Source of the DNA: Mycobacterium sp. ITM-2016-00316
GTDB lineage: Bacteria; Actinomycetota; Actinomycetes; Mycobacteriales; Mycobacteriaceae
Reading direction: 5' to 3'
Length of the DNA: 64,000 nt
NCBI RefSeq assembly: GCF_002968335.2
Contig: NZ_CP134398.1
Location: forward strand, 1,364,001-1,428,000
The position numbers and the translations under genes were made by a program. Below the pieces are notes generated by a model. The model saw nothing but the letters and a program-made list of their open reading frames with translations, was not told the origin of the DNA and made no database searches. Shown here in pieces: positions 39,267-50,949 of this stretch; within the stretch, counting starts at the first letter, position 1, and each line of letters starts with the position of its first letter.

Positions 39267-39938
39267 ATGTCAACGAATTCCGTGGAAACCAACAACTCCA
39301 CCATGGTCCTCGAAGACCGCGACCAGTCGACGGAAGCGCCGGTGCTCAACGCCGACGTCGTCGTCAAGGGCCGCAACGTCGAGGTTCCCGACCATTTCCG
39401 GGTGTACGTCTCGGAGAAGTTGTCGCGGTTGGAGCGTTTCGACAGAACCATCTACCTGTTCGACGTCGAACTCGACCATGAGAAGAACCGGCGCCAGCGC
39501 AAGAACTGTCAGCACGTCGAGATCACCGCGCGCGGTCGCGGCCCGGTGGTGCGCGGCGAGGCCTGCGCAGACAGCTTCTACGCGGCACTGGAGTCGGCGG
39601 CAAGCAAACTCGAAGCACGACTGCGCCGCAGCAAGGATCGTCGCAAGATCCACTACGGGGACAAGACGCCCGTCTCGGTTCACGAGGCCACCGCGGAGCT
39701 GGCAGCAGTCGACGAACCCGCACCGCAGGACCCGTTCGCCGTCGAACCCGACCACGAACCCGGCCGCATCGTGCGCACCAAAGAACACGAAGCCACGCCC
39801 ATGAGCATCGACGACGCTCTCTACGAGATGGAACTCGTCGGGCATGACTTCTTCCTGTTCCACGACAAGGAATCCGATCGGCCCTCGGTGGTGTACCGCC
39901 GTCACGCCTACGACTACGGACTCATCCGGCTGGCCTGA
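39267..39938 (+). CDS. hpf: long ribosome hibernation promoting factor
   Basis: Dimerises or silences 70S ribosomes during stasis. 223 residues. N-terminal HPF domain with VVVKGRNVEVPDHFRVYVSEKL and the basic HHR-like EITARGRGPVVRGE, then a linker, then the C-terminal dimerisation domain with MSIDDALYEMELVGHDFFLF and VYRRHAYDYGLIRL. ATG 39267 fits the family start; a longer frame upstream lies in the leader. Located just upstream of secA1, matching the remembered mycobacterial order. Confidence 0.9.
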   Translation: MSTNSVETNNSTMVLEDRDQSTEAPVLNADVVVKGRNVEVPDHFRVYVSEKLSRLERFDRTIYLFDVELDHEKNRRQRKNCQHVEITARGRGPVVRGEACADSFYAALESAASKLEARLRRSKDRRKIHYGDKTPVSVHEATAELAAVDEPAPQDPFAVEPDHEPGRIVRTKEHEATPMSIDDALYEMELVGHDFFLFHDKESDRPSVVYRRHAYDYGLIRLA

Positions 39939-39952
39939 GCCGGCCGCCCTGC

Positions 39953-39984
39953 GCGAGCCCCCGGCGGAGAAGCCGGGGGCTCGC
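39953..39984. terminator. hairpin terminator after hpf
   Basis: GCGAGCCCCCGGC (39953-39965), loop GGAGAA, GCCGGGGGCTCGC (39972-39984): a perfect 13-bp stem. No T-tract follows on the plus strand, which is common in mycobacteria. Confidence 0.75.
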
Positions 39985-40135
39985 TGCATGCGCGGGCGCG
40001 CCCCGCAGGACACTTTCAGGCAGCGATTTCTTTCGGTCGCCTACGATGGATTAGCGGCAGGTAGGTGCGCGGCGACCGGATTGGTCGGACGCCTCGACCG
40101 GCCGGCACCATTCATCAACCCACAGGGGAAATAGC

Positions 40136-42940
<2,805 letters not shown>

Positions 42941-42945
42941 CCGCG

Positions 42946-43461
42946 TCAGCCGATCTGTAGCGCCACCACCTGCCACCGTCCCGCGACGAGTTCGACGCGG
43001 GCGGCGATGGCCCGCACCCTGGGCCCGCGGGTGTAGGTGGCGAACACCTCGGCGGCGTCCACCTGGGCGTCCGCGTCCGCAGCGGTGCTGCGCAGCCGGA
43101 TCCGGCGCAGCACCGCCGCGCCGCCGGCCTGGGGAACCCGCGCCAGCGTTTGCGTGATGTCGATCAGCTGCGGTGCCAGCAATCCGCGTAACTGGGTCAC
43201 CGGGCGCCGACGGTCCACCACCTCCAACACCCGCCGCAGGGTGGCGTCGGCGAACATCACCGCCGCCGGGGGCGCCGGAACCTCGCCGACGACCGCGGGC
43301 AGGCGGGGCTGCCGGGGCGGGCGCGGACGCAGCGTCGGCGGATGCGGCGCCGGGCGTCCGGCACCGCGCACCGGCGGTTCGCAGTCGATGATCGGCGAGG
43401 TCATCGCGGAATGCGTAGCGGCGGTGGGGTGCGGCGGTTCGGGATGGGATACGTGAGTCAC
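42946..43461 (-). CDS. DUF6459 (Ala/Pro/Arg-rich) family protein
   Basis: About 171 residues starting VTHVSHPEPPHPTAA. The first half is Pro/Arg-rich and probably disordered; the C-terminal half (MFADATLRRVLEVVDRRRPV, LRGLLAPQLIDITQTLAR, RVRAIAARVELVAGRWQV) is a compact conserved domain. This is the Rv3235-type alanine-arginine-proline-rich protein. Function unknown. GTG 43461 is chosen because a 19-codon upstream frame ends with an overlapping GTGA there; the frame is open to 43605. It is convergent with secA1. Confidence 0.72.
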   Translation of the reverse strand: MTHVSHPEPPHPTAATHSAMTSPIIDCEPPVRGAGRPAPHPPTLRPRPPRQPRLPAVVGEVPAPPAAVMFADATLRRVLEVVDRRRPVTQLRGLLAPQLIDITQTLARVPQAGGAAVLRRIRLRSTAADADAQVDAAEVFATYTRGPRVRAIAARVELVAGRWQVVALQIG

Positions 43462-43517
43462 GGGCTCTCCAGCGGGCACGGAAACGGACGGGACGGCTGC
43501 TGGAGAGGCACAGTCAT
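43458..43517 (-). CDS. possible 19-codon leader ORF (uncertain)
   Basis: On the minus strand ATG 43517 begins MTVPLQQPSRPFPCPLESP and stops at TGA, which overlaps the downstream GTG by GTGA. Such a short leader frame could couple translation to the DUF6459 gene. There is no ribosome site and no conserved -10 nearby, so this is a weak call. Confidence 0.3.
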   Translation of the reverse strand: MTVPLQQPSRPFPCPLESP

Positions 43518-43630
43518 ATCGATGATCGCATGTGTTGGCGGGGCTTCCGTGCACCCATGATGCGCACAGCCGACGATGACCGATACGGTGACGGGGAATC
43601 AGCACCGGGTGAGGGGAGGACGCTGTCGCG

Positions 43631-45040
43631 ATGGTGACGAGGTTGTCGGCATCCGATTCGGCGTTCTATCGCTTGGAGAACAGTTCGACCCCGATGTATG
43701 TCGGGTCGCTGTCCATCGTGCGCAAGCCGCGCGGCGGACTGAGCTATGAATCCGTACTGGCCACCGTCGAGCAGCGGCTGCCGCAAATTCCGCGGTACCG
43801 GCAGAAGGTTCGCGAGGTCAGCCTGGGGCTGGCCCGGCCGGTCTGGGTCGACGACACCGATTTCGACATCACCTATCACGTCCGGCGCTCGGCGCTGCCC
43901 TCACCGGGAAGCGATGCGCAACTGCATGATCTGATCGCCCGGATCGGCTCCCGGCCGATGGACAAGTCCCGTCCGCTCTGGGAGATGTACATCGTCGAAG
44001 GCCTTGCCCGCAACCGGGTCGCCATCTACACCAAGTCGCATCAGGCGCTCGTCAACGGCATGTCGGCGCTGGAGATCGGGCACGTCATCGCCGACCGCAC
44101 CCAGAGGGCGCCGGAGTTCGGCGAGGACATCTGGATCCCCGCCCGCGAACCCAGCGACAGGCAACTGTTCGTCGCGGCTCTCGGGGAGTGGGTCACCCGG
44201 CCCACCGCGCAGGTCGCCGCGGCGCGCTCGGCGGTGCAGGAGATGGCCACCAATGCCGGAGCGCTCGTCGACGCGGGGCGCCGCATCGCGGATGTGGCGC
44301 GCACGGTGGCCCGCGGGACCGCCCCGAGCAGCCCGCTGAACACCACGGTGTCGCGCAACCGGCGGTTCACGGTGGCCGCACATCCGCTCGAGGACTACCG
44401 CGCGCTGCGGGCACGCTACGAGTGCGACGTCAACGATGTCGTGTTGGCCGTGGTGGCCGGCGCGCTGCGCAACTGGCTGCTGTCCCGCGGTGAGCCGGTG
44501 ACCGCGACATCGACGGTGCGCGCGATGGCGCCGAATTCGGTGTATCCCGATGCCGAGATCGATTCGGCCGGACCGGGTCAGGCCATCAGTGAGGTCTCGC
44601 CGTTTCTGGTCGATCTGCCGATCGGGGAGGGAAACGCGGTGGTGCGACTGTCCCAGATTGCGCATGCCACCGAATCGCATTCCACCGCTGCGAGTTTGGT
44701 CGACGCCCGCACCATTGTGACGCTGTCCGGATTCGCGCCCCCGACTCTGCACGCGATGGGCATCCGGGTAGCGACGAGCTTCTCGGCGCGCCAGTTCAAT
44801 TTGCTGATCACCAATGTGCCCGGTGCGCAGAAGCAGATGTACATTGCCGGCACCAAGCTGCTGGAGTCCTACGCGGTGCCGCCGCTGCTCACCAACCAGG
44901 TACTCGCGATAGCGGTGACCTCGTATAACGGCATGTTGTACTTCGGGATCAACGCCGACCGGGACGCCATGAGTGACGTGGACGTGCTGCCGGCGTTGCT
45001 GCGCGAGTCGCTGGACGAATTGCTGGAATCGACGCGCTGA
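43631..45040 (+). CDS. WS/DGAT homologue with degenerate catalytic motif
   Basis: 469 residues of the wax ester synthase/diacylglycerol acyltransferase family. The N-terminus MVTRLSASDSAFYRLENSSTP and the C-terminal LITNVPGAQKQMYIAGTKLL are family landmarks. The catalytic HHxxxDG motif is altered here: SHQALVNG has a Gln in place of the second His and an Asn in place of the Asp. It may act poorly or have another role. The best positional match is Rv3234c (tgs3-like). SD GGGGAGGA is present. Confidence 0.85.
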   Translation: MVTRLSASDSAFYRLENSSTPMYVGSLSIVRKPRGGLSYESVLATVEQRLPQIPRYRQKVREVSLGLARPVWVDDTDFDITYHVRRSALPSPGSDAQLHDLIARIGSRPMDKSRPLWEMYIVEGLARNRVAIYTKSHQALVNGMSALEIGHVIADRTQRAPEFGEDIWIPAREPSDRQLFVAALGEWVTRPTAQVAAARSAVQEMATNAGALVDAGRRIADVARTVARGTAPSSPLNTTVSRNRRFTVAAHPLEDYRALRARYECDVNDVVLAVVAGALRNWLLSRGEPVTATSTVRAMAPNSVYPDAEIDSAGPGQAISEVSPFLVDLPIGEGNAVVRLSQIAHATESHSTAASLVDARTIVTLSGFAPPTLHAMGIRVATSFSARQFNLLITNVPGAQKQMYIAGTKLLESYAVPPLLTNQVLAIAVTSYNGMLYFGINADRDAMSDVDVLPALLRESLDELLESTR

Positions 45041-45093
45041 CACCCGGGGCGGAAGTTGACTCGATCCGCCGATCGCGATGTGATGGATCGACC

Positions 45094-46848
45094 ATGTCTA
45101 TCAATTCGCCTAGCGAAGAATCCGCTGCCAAGCCCCAATTGGACGTCATTCCGCACCCGGTGCTCGACGTGCCGATAGATGAAGAGGCACTGGTCAAAGA
45201 GGGCCGGTTGGACCTCGTCGTCTTCGGTGTCACGGCCGCCATCGCGGTCGGATTCCTGGTCTGGGGATTCGTCGACACCGCATCGCTGGCCGCCGCATCC
45301 GGTGACGCCCTCGGCTGGGTCATGACGAACACCGGGTGGTTGTTCACCCTGATGGCGTCGGCCTTCGTGCTGTTCGTGCTGTGGATCGCGCTCGGCAGGT
45401 TCGGCAACATCCCGCTCGGCCGCGATGACGAGGAACCCGAGTTCCGCACGGTGTCCTGGATCGCCATGATGTTCAGCGCCGGCATGGGGATCGGTTTGAT
45501 GTTCTTCGGTGTGTCCGAGCCACTCTCGCATCTGGTGTCGCCTCCGCCGGGTACCGGCGCGGAAGGAAATCCCGAGGCCGTCCAGAATGCGATGGCCACC
45601 ACGCTCTATCACTGGACCCTGCATCCGTGGGCGATCTACGCAGTGGTCGGCCTGGCCATCGCCTACGGCGTGTACCGCAAGGGTCGGTTCCAGTTGATCA
45701 GCGCGGCCTTCGAACCGCTGATCGGTGATCGCGCGCACGGCGGCTGGGGCAAGGTCATCGACATGTTGGCGATCTTCGCCACACTGTTCGGGTCGGCGGC
45801 GTCACTGGGGTTGGGCGCGTTGCAGATTCGCAGCGGCCTGCAGATTGTCGGCGGTATCGGAGAGGCCGGCAACGCGGTCCTGATCGGCATCATCGCGGTG
45901 CTCACCTGTGCATTCGTGCTGTCCGCGGTATCCGGTGTCGCGCGCGGCATCCAATGGCTGTCCAACTTCAACATGGTGCTGGCCCTGCTGCTGGCGTCCT
46001 TCGTATTCATCGTCGGGCCAACGGTTTTCATCCTGAACCTGATCCCGACCTCGATCGGCAGCTACTTCCAGGACTTGGCGATGATGTCGGCCCGTACCGG
46101 CGCCGAGGGTGCCGAGACCGAAGCCTGGCTGGGGTCGTGGACCGTCTTCTACTGGGCCTGGTGGATTTCCTGGACGCCGTTCGTCGGCATGTTCATCGCG
46201 CGGATCTCGCGCGGGCGCACCATCAGGCAGTTCGTCACCGGGGTGCTGCTGGTGCCCAGCCTGGTGTCGCTGGTCTGGTTCTGCGTGTTCGGCGGCGCGG
46301 CGATGAAGGCCCAGCAGGAAGGCGCCGATCTGGCCGGGGAGGGCACCGTCGAGGGCCAGCTGTTCGGCCTGCTCGGGGAGTACCCGCTGGCCACCGTGTC
46401 GACCGTGGTGGTGATGTTGCTGGTCGCGGTGTTCTTCGTCTCCGGCGCCGACGCGGCGTCCATCGTGATGGGATCGCTGTCCGAACGCGGCACCATCGAG
46501 CCGCACCGCAAGACCGTCATCTTCTGGGGTGTTGCCACCGGCGCCGTCGCCGCGGTGATGCTGCTGGTCGGCGGCTCCGATGCGCTGACCGGGCTGCAGA
46601 CCATCACCATCGTGGCGGCCCTGCCCTTCGTCCTGGTGATGATCGGGCTGGCCGTGGCGTTGGTCAAGGATCTGCGCCAGGACCCGATGATGGTGCGCCG
46701 CCAGTACGCCGCGGAGGCGGTGAACTCGGCCGTGATCGCCGGTGTCACCGCGCACGGTGACGACTTCGTCATCTCGGTGGAGAAGGATCCCGACGCCGCC
46801 CCGGATGCCGAGGTGACCGTGGCGCCGGGTGAACGCGGCGGCGGCTAA
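45094..46848 (+). CDS. betP: BCCT family osmolyte transporter (BetP-like)
   Basis: 584-residue Na+-coupled transporter for betaine or similar trimethylammonium solutes, used in osmoprotection. About 12 helices; glycine-rich MMFSAGMGIGLMFFG in helix 3 and the BCCT signature SWTVFYWAWWISWTPFVGM near residue 350, then RISRGRTIRQF. A charged C-terminal tail may sense osmolarity. Not in this neighbourhood in M. tuberculosis, from memory. Confidence 0.9.
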   Translation: MSINSPSEESAAKPQLDVIPHPVLDVPIDEEALVKEGRLDLVVFGVTAAIAVGFLVWGFVDTASLAAASGDALGWVMTNTGWLFTLMASAFVLFVLWIALGRFGNIPLGRDDEEPEFRTVSWIAMMFSAGMGIGLMFFGVSEPLSHLVSPPPGTGAEGNPEAVQNAMATTLYHWTLHPWAIYAVVGLAIAYGVYRKGRFQLISAAFEPLIGDRAHGGWGKVIDMLAIFATLFGSAASLGLGALQIRSGLQIVGGIGEAGNAVLIGIIAVLTCAFVLSAVSGVARGIQWLSNFNMVLALLLASFVFIVGPTVFILNLIPTSIGSYFQDLAMMSARTGAEGAETEAWLGSWTVFYWAWWISWTPFVGMFIARISRGRTIRQFVTGVLLVPSLVSLVWFCVFGGAAMKAQQEGADLAGEGTVEGQLFGLLGEYPLATVSTVVVMLLVAVFFVSGADAASIVMGSLSERGTIEPHRKTVIFWGVATGAVAAVMLLVGGSDALTGLQTITIVAALPFVLVMIGLAVALVKDLRQDPMMVRRQYAAEAVNSAVIAGVTAHGDDFVISVEKDPDAAPDAEVTVAPGERGGG

Positions 46849-46857
46849 CCTCGCCTG

Positions 46858-47355
46858 GTGCGTGTCTACATACCGGCCACCCTGACGATGCTGCAGCAAT
46901 TGGTGGCCGACGGGTTGATCCATGCCCGCAGCGGCACGGCCTTCGCGGTCACACCGACGCTGCGTGAGTCCTACGCCGAGGGCGACGACGACGAACTGGC
47001 CGAGGTGGCACTGCGGGAGGCCGCGCTGGCATCGCTGCGCCTGCTGGCGGCGGAGGGGGAGTCGACCCTGCCGCCCCGGCGGGCGGTGCTCGTGGTCGAT
47101 GCCGCGGAGGCCACGGCCCGGCCCGACCTCGATGATGCGGTGGTGCGGTTGGCCGGTCCGGTGCCGCTGGCGGACGTCATCGCCGCCTATGTGGACAATG
47201 CCGCGGCGGAGACCGAGGTGCTCACCGCCGTCGGGGTGGTCGACGAAGCCGACCTCGGAGATGAGGACGCGGAGCTTGCTGTGGGTGATGCGCAGGATCA
47301 TGACCTGGCTTGGTACGCCCCGCAGGAGTTGCCCTTTCTGCTCGAGCTGCTGTGA
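46858..47355 (+). CDS. DUF6912 family protein
   Basis: 165 residues, conserved small protein at this spot in mycobacteria (Rv3231c). Starts MRVYIPATLTMLQQLV with a helical-strand pattern, ends WYAPQELPFLLELL. Function unknown. GTG 46858 lies 6 nt after TAACCT (46846-46851), a leaderless arrangement. Upstream of the reductase gene. Confidence 0.8.
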   Translation: MRVYIPATLTMLQQLVADGLIHARSGTAFAVTPTLRESYAEGDDDELAEVALREAALASLRLLAAEGESTLPPRRAVLVVDAAEATARPDLDDAVVRLAGPVPLADVIAAYVDNAAAETEVLTAVGVVDEADLGDEDAELAVGDAQDHDLAWYAPQELPFLLELL

Positions 47356-47386
47356 CGTAAATCGCATCCAAGCTGGGCACAAATTC

Positions 47387-47417
47387 ACTACGCGTGCGTA
47401 AGTTACGGTACCGTAGG
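47387..47417 (+). promoter_or_regulatory. operator over the reductase -10 box
   Basis: 31-bp site; it contains CTACG and GCGTAAG half-sites and ends with palindrome TACGGTACCGTA (47404-47415) plus GG. TACCGT (47409-47414) is the likely -10, 7 nt before GTG 47422. 26 of 31 positions match the site upstream of desA3 at 48594-48624. Confidence 0.65.
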
Positions 47418-47421
47418 TTGC

Positions 47422-48576
47422 GTGGCGAAGAGTGAAATCAAGGTCTCGGCAAAAGTAGCCGACACGGTGCGTCCCCAGATCGCGGGCGCAGACCGTCACC
47501 GCGGATGGCACGCACTGCGCACCATCGCCGGCCGGATCACCACTCCGCTGCTGCCGGACGACTATCTCAAGCTCGCCAACCCGCTGTGGTCGGCACGCGA
47601 ACTGCGCGGCCGGGTCGTCGAGGTGCGCCGCGAGACGGAGGACTCGGCGACGCTGGTCATCAAGCCGGGCTGGGGCTTCTCGCTGGACTACGAGCCCGGG
47701 CAGTACGTCGGGATCGGTCTGCTGGTCGACGGCCGCTGGCGCTGGCGCTCCTATTCGTTGACCTCGTCCCCCCTTCGCGGCGGACAGAACAGGCGTGGCG
47801 CCCGCACCATCACCATCACGGTGAAGGCGATGCCGGAGGGTTTCCTGTCGACTCACCTGGTCGGCGGCGTGGAGCCCGGCACGATCGTGCGACTGGCCGC
47901 ACCGCAGGGCAACTTCGTCATGCCCGACCCGGCTCCGGCCTCGGTGCTGTTCCTGACGGCGGGCTCGGGGATCACCCCGGTCATGTCGATGCTGCGCACC
48001 CTGCAGCGCCACGACCAGATCACCGACATCGTGCACGTGCATTCCGCACCGACCGAGTCCGATGTCATGTTCGCCGCCGAGTTGCAGGAACTGCACGACG
48101 CGCATCCGGGGTACCGGATGGAACTGCGCACCACGCGGACCCAGGGTCGGCTCGATCTGTCCCGCTTGGACGAGGTGGTGCCGGATTGGCGTGACCGTCA
48201 GGCCTGGGCGTGCGGTCCGGAGGCGATGCTCAACGACGCCGAGCGGGTCTGGGCCGAGGCGGGTCTGCCCACGCAACTGCACCTGGAGCGCTTCGCGGTC
48301 ACCCGCGCCGCACCGCACGGCACCGGCGGCACCGTGACCTTCGAGCGCAGCGGCAAGAGCGTGGCGGCCGACGCGGCGACATCCTTGATGGAGGCCGGCG
48401 AGGGGGCGGGCATCCAGATGCCGTTCGGTTGCCGGATGGGCATCTGCCAGTCGTGCGTCGTGGGTCTCGTCGAGGGCCACGTGCGCGACCTGCGGACCGG
48501 AGTGGAGCACGAACCGGGGACCCGGGTGCAGACCTGTGTCTCCGCGGCGTCCGGCGACTGCACGCTGGACGCATAG
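47422..48576 (+). CDS. ferredoxin reductase (DesA3 electron donor)
   Basis: 384-residue oxidoreductase with an FAD/NAD(P)H module and a C-terminal 2Fe-2S ferredoxin domain. FAD contact [12 protein letters not shown](P)H loop [18 protein letters not shown] pocket ACGPEAML, and 2Fe-2S cysteines in [14 protein letters not shown] and TCVSA. Equivalent to Rv3230c, which passes electrons to stearoyl-CoA desaturase DesA3. The GTG lies in a leaderless context. desA3 follows 68 nt downstream and carries the same operator. Confidence 0.92.
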   Translation: MAKSEIKVSAKVADTVRPQIAGADRHRGWHALRTIAGRITTPLLPDDYLKLANPLWSARELRGRVVEVRRETEDSATLVIKPGWGFSLDYEPGQYVGIGLLVDGRWRWRSYSLTSSPLRGGQNRRGARTITITVKAMPEGFLSTHLVGGVEPGTIVRLAAPQGNFVMPDPAPASVLFLTAGSGITPVMSMLRTLQRHDQITDIVHVHSAPTESDVMFAAELQELHDAHPGYRMELRTTRTQGRLDLSRLDEVVPDWRDRQAWACGPEAMLNDAERVWAEAGLPTQLHLERFAVTRAAPHGTGGTVTFERSGKSVAADAATSLMEAGEGAGIQMPFGCRMGICQSCVVGLVEGHVRDLRTGVEHEPGTRVQTCVSAASGDCTLDA

Positions 48577-48589
48577 ACTTTACTGGCTG

Positions 48590-48624
48590 GTAACCTACGG
48601 TTGCGTAGGTTACGGTATCGTAGG
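48590..48624 (+). promoter_or_regulatory. operator over the desA3 promoter
   Basis: A perfect inverted repeat GTAACCTACG (48590-48599), GTTG, CGTAGGTTAC (48604-48613), then TACGGTATCGTA (48611-48622) overlapping it. TATCGT (48616-48621) is the likely -10. The 31-bp part (48594-48624) matches the reductase site at 26 positions. SD AAGGAGG follows before GTG 48645. Confidence 0.7.
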
Positions 48625-48644
48625 AACGGAAGGAGGGCCGAAAA

Positions 48645-49892
48645 GTGGCTATTACCGACGTACCGGCGTTCACGCATCTCACCGATGCGGATATCGAAAC
48701 GCTGGGTGCTGAGCTCGACGCGATCCGACAGGACATCGAAGATTCGCGGGGCGCCAGCGATGCCCGCTACATCCGCCGCGCGATCGCCGGTCAGCGTGCG
48801 CTGGAGATCACCGGCCGCCTGTTGCTCGCCGGAAGCTCCAAGCGGGCCTTCTGGTGGGCGGGAGCGTCGACCCTGGGCGTGGCCAAGATCATCGAGAACA
48901 TGGAGATCAGCCACAACGTCATGCACGGCCAGTGGGATTGGATGAACGATCCCGAGATCCACTCCTCGACCTGGGAGTGGGATACCACCGGGGCTTCGAA
49001 GCACTGGCGTTTCACGCACAACTTCATGCACCACAAGTACACCAACATCCTGGGCATGGACGACGATGTGGGCTACGGCGTCATCCGCGTCACCCGCGAC
49101 GCGCGGTGGAAGCCGATGAACCTGGGAAACCTGGTCTACAACACCTTGCTCGCGGTGCTGTTCGAGTGGGGTATCGGTCTGCAGCACCTGGAACTCGGCA
49201 AGATCTTCAAGGGCCGCGATGACCGCAAGGCGACCATGGCGCGCGTCAAGGAGTTCGGCGTCAAGGCCGGCCACCAGGTGGCCAAGGACTACGTGGTGTG
49301 GCCCGCACTGACCTCGCTGTCGCCGGGAGCCACCTACAAGTCGACGATGAAGGCCAACATCGTGGCCAACATCATCCGCAACATCTGGACCAACGCGATC
49401 ATCTTCTGCGGGCATTTCCCCGATGGTGCAGAGAAGTTCACCAAGACCGACATGGTCGGCGAGAGCCGCGGCCAGTGGTATCTGCGCCAGATGCTGGGCA
49501 GTGCCAATATCAGTGGCGGCCGGGTGCTGGACTTCATGAGCGGCAACCTGTCCTACCAGATCGAGCACCACCTGTTCCCGGATCTGCCGAGCAACCGGTA
49601 CCGCGAGATCTCGGTCAAGGTGCGCGCGCTGTGCGACAAGTACGACCTGCCCTACACCACGGGGCCGTTCCTCGTGCAGTACGGCAAGAGCTGGCGCACC
49701 ATCGCCAAATTGTCGCTGCCGGACCGGTTCCTCAAGGACACCCGCGACAACGCGCCCGAGACGCGCAGCGAGCGGATGTTCGATGAGCTGGAGGGTTTCG
49801 GTGTCACCGATCCCGCCACCGGTAAGCGCCGTGGTCTGAAGACTGCGATCGCCACGGTGCGCGGCTGGCGGCAGGGCAAGATCGCCGCGTAG
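48645..49892 (+). CDS. desA3: stearoyl-CoA 9-desaturase DesA3
   Basis: Membrane di-iron desaturase that introduces a double bond into acyl-CoA, making oleate. Histidine boxes HNVMHG, HNFMHHKYTN (HxxHH) and QIEHHLFPDL are all present. 415 residues; GTG start with AAGGAGGG upstream. Partner of the reductase immediately before it. Corresponds to Rv3229c. Confidence 0.93.
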   Translation: MAITDVPAFTHLTDADIETLGAELDAIRQDIEDSRGASDARYIRRAIAGQRALEITGRLLLAGSSKRAFWWAGASTLGVAKIIENMEISHNVMHGQWDWMNDPEIHSSTWEWDTTGASKHWRFTHNFMHHKYTNILGMDDDVGYGVIRVTRDARWKPMNLGNLVYNTLLAVLFEWGIGLQHLELGKIFKGRDDRKATMARVKEFGVKAGHQVAKDYVVWPALTSLSPGATYKSTMKANIVANIIRNIWTNAIIFCGHFPDGAEKFTKTDMVGESRGQWYLRQMLGSANISGGRVLDFMSGNLSYQIEHHLFPDLPSNRYREISVKVRALCDKYDLPYTTGPFLVQYGKSWRTIAKLSLPDRFLKDTRDNAPETRSERMFDELEGFGVTDPATGKRRGLKTAIATVRGWRQGKIAA

Positions 49893-49902
49893 TTCTCTCA
49901 AC

Positions 49903-49949
49903 ACGTGAACGGCCCCAGAACCCACCCGGGTTTTGGGGCCGTTTCGTGT
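49903..49949. terminator. bidirectional terminator between desA3 and rsgA
   Basis: AACGGCCCCA (49908-49917) pairs with TGGGGCCGTT (49934-49943), with inner GAACCC/GGGTTT-like pairing and outer CACG/CGTG. It separates the convergent genes. Confidence 0.75.
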
Positions 49950-49962
49950 GCTCGCGGCGAGG

Positions 49963-50949
49963 TCAGTAGCCGGCCTCGTTGAGGGTGCCGAGCAGCAGCC
50001 GCGCCGCGGCGACGCGGCCCGCGGCCGGCCCGGTCAACGCGTCCAGCGCGCACTCCGGGTCGGCGGGCGCGCCCAGATGCCCACAGCCGCGCGGACATTC
50101 GTCGACCGCCTCGGCCAGGTCGGAGAAGGCCTGCACCACGTCATCGGCGCTCACATGGGCCAGGCCGAACGAGCGGATACCCGGGGTGTCGATCACCCAA
50201 CCGGATGCGCGCAGCGGCAGTGCCACCGACTGACTCGAGGTGTGCTTACCCTTGCCGACACCGGACACGTCCCCGGTGGCCCGTTCCGCCTCGGGCACAA
50301 GACGATTCACCAGGGTCGACTTGCCCACCCCGGAATGACCCAGCAGGACGGTCACTTTCCCGGTCAGCAGCGGCGCCACCACGTCGAGCGGATCGTCGCG
50401 CCCGGCCGTCACCACCTGCAGATCCAGATCGGCGAACTGCGCCGCGAACGGTTCCGGATCGGCAAGGTCGGATTTCGTCAGGCACAGGATCGGTGCCAGC
50501 CCGCCGGTATAGGCAGCGATCAACGCTCGCTCGACGAACCCGGTGCGCGGCGGCGGATCGGCCAGCGCCACCACGATCAGCAGCTGATCGGCATTGGCCA
50601 CCACCACCCGCTCGGCGGGGTCGGTGTCATCGGCGGTGCGGCGCAACACCGTCCGGCGATCACCGCGGCGCACGATGCGGGCCAGGGTGTCCGGCTTGCC
50701 GGACAGGTCCCCGACAATGCTCACCTCGTCGCCCACGACGATGGGTGTGCGGCCCAATTCTCGGGCGCGCATGGTGGTGACGTGCCGGTTCGGGTCCCCG
50801 CCCAGCGCACAGCCCCAGCGGCCGCGGTCGACGGTGACGACCATGGCCTCCTCGGCGTCGGCGTGGTCGGGACGGGTCTTGGTACGCGGCCGCGAACCCT
50901 TGCCCGGGCGGACCCGGACATCGGACTCGTCGTACTCGCGAGATCTCAA
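49963..50949 (-). CDS. rsgA: ribosome small subunit GTPase RsgA
   Basis: Circularly permuted GTPase of 30S maturation. G-motifs appear in permuted order: TKSD (G4) first, then [11 protein letters not shown] (G1) and DTPGIRSFG (G3). N-terminal OB-like domain precedes; the C-terminal zinc-binding CPRGCGH and downstream C. 328 residues. TTG 50949 overlaps the aroA stop as TTGA, giving [16 protein letters not shown]. Corresponds to Rv3228. Confidence 0.93.
   Translation of the reverse strand: MRSREYDESDVRVRPGKGSRPRTKTRPDHADAEEAMVVTVDRGRWGCALGGDPNRHVTTMRARELGRTPIVVGDEVSIVGDLSGKPDTLARIVRRGDRRTVLRRTADDTDPAERVVVANADQLLIVVALADPPPRTGFVERALIAAYTGGLAPILCLTKSDLADPEPFAAQFADLDLQVVTAGRDDPLDVVAPLLTGKVTVLLGHSGVGKSTLVNRLVPEAERATGDVSGVGKGKHTSSQSVALPLRASGWVIDTPGIRSFGLAHVSADDVVQAFSDLAEAVDECPRGCGHLGAPADPECALDALTGPAAGRVAAARLLLGTLNEAGY

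Noticed and set aside
45802..48510. 902-codon open frame on the minus strand
   Set aside because: It lies antisense to betP, DUF6912 and the reductase and is His/Gln/Arg-rich in the way GC-rich antisense frames are.
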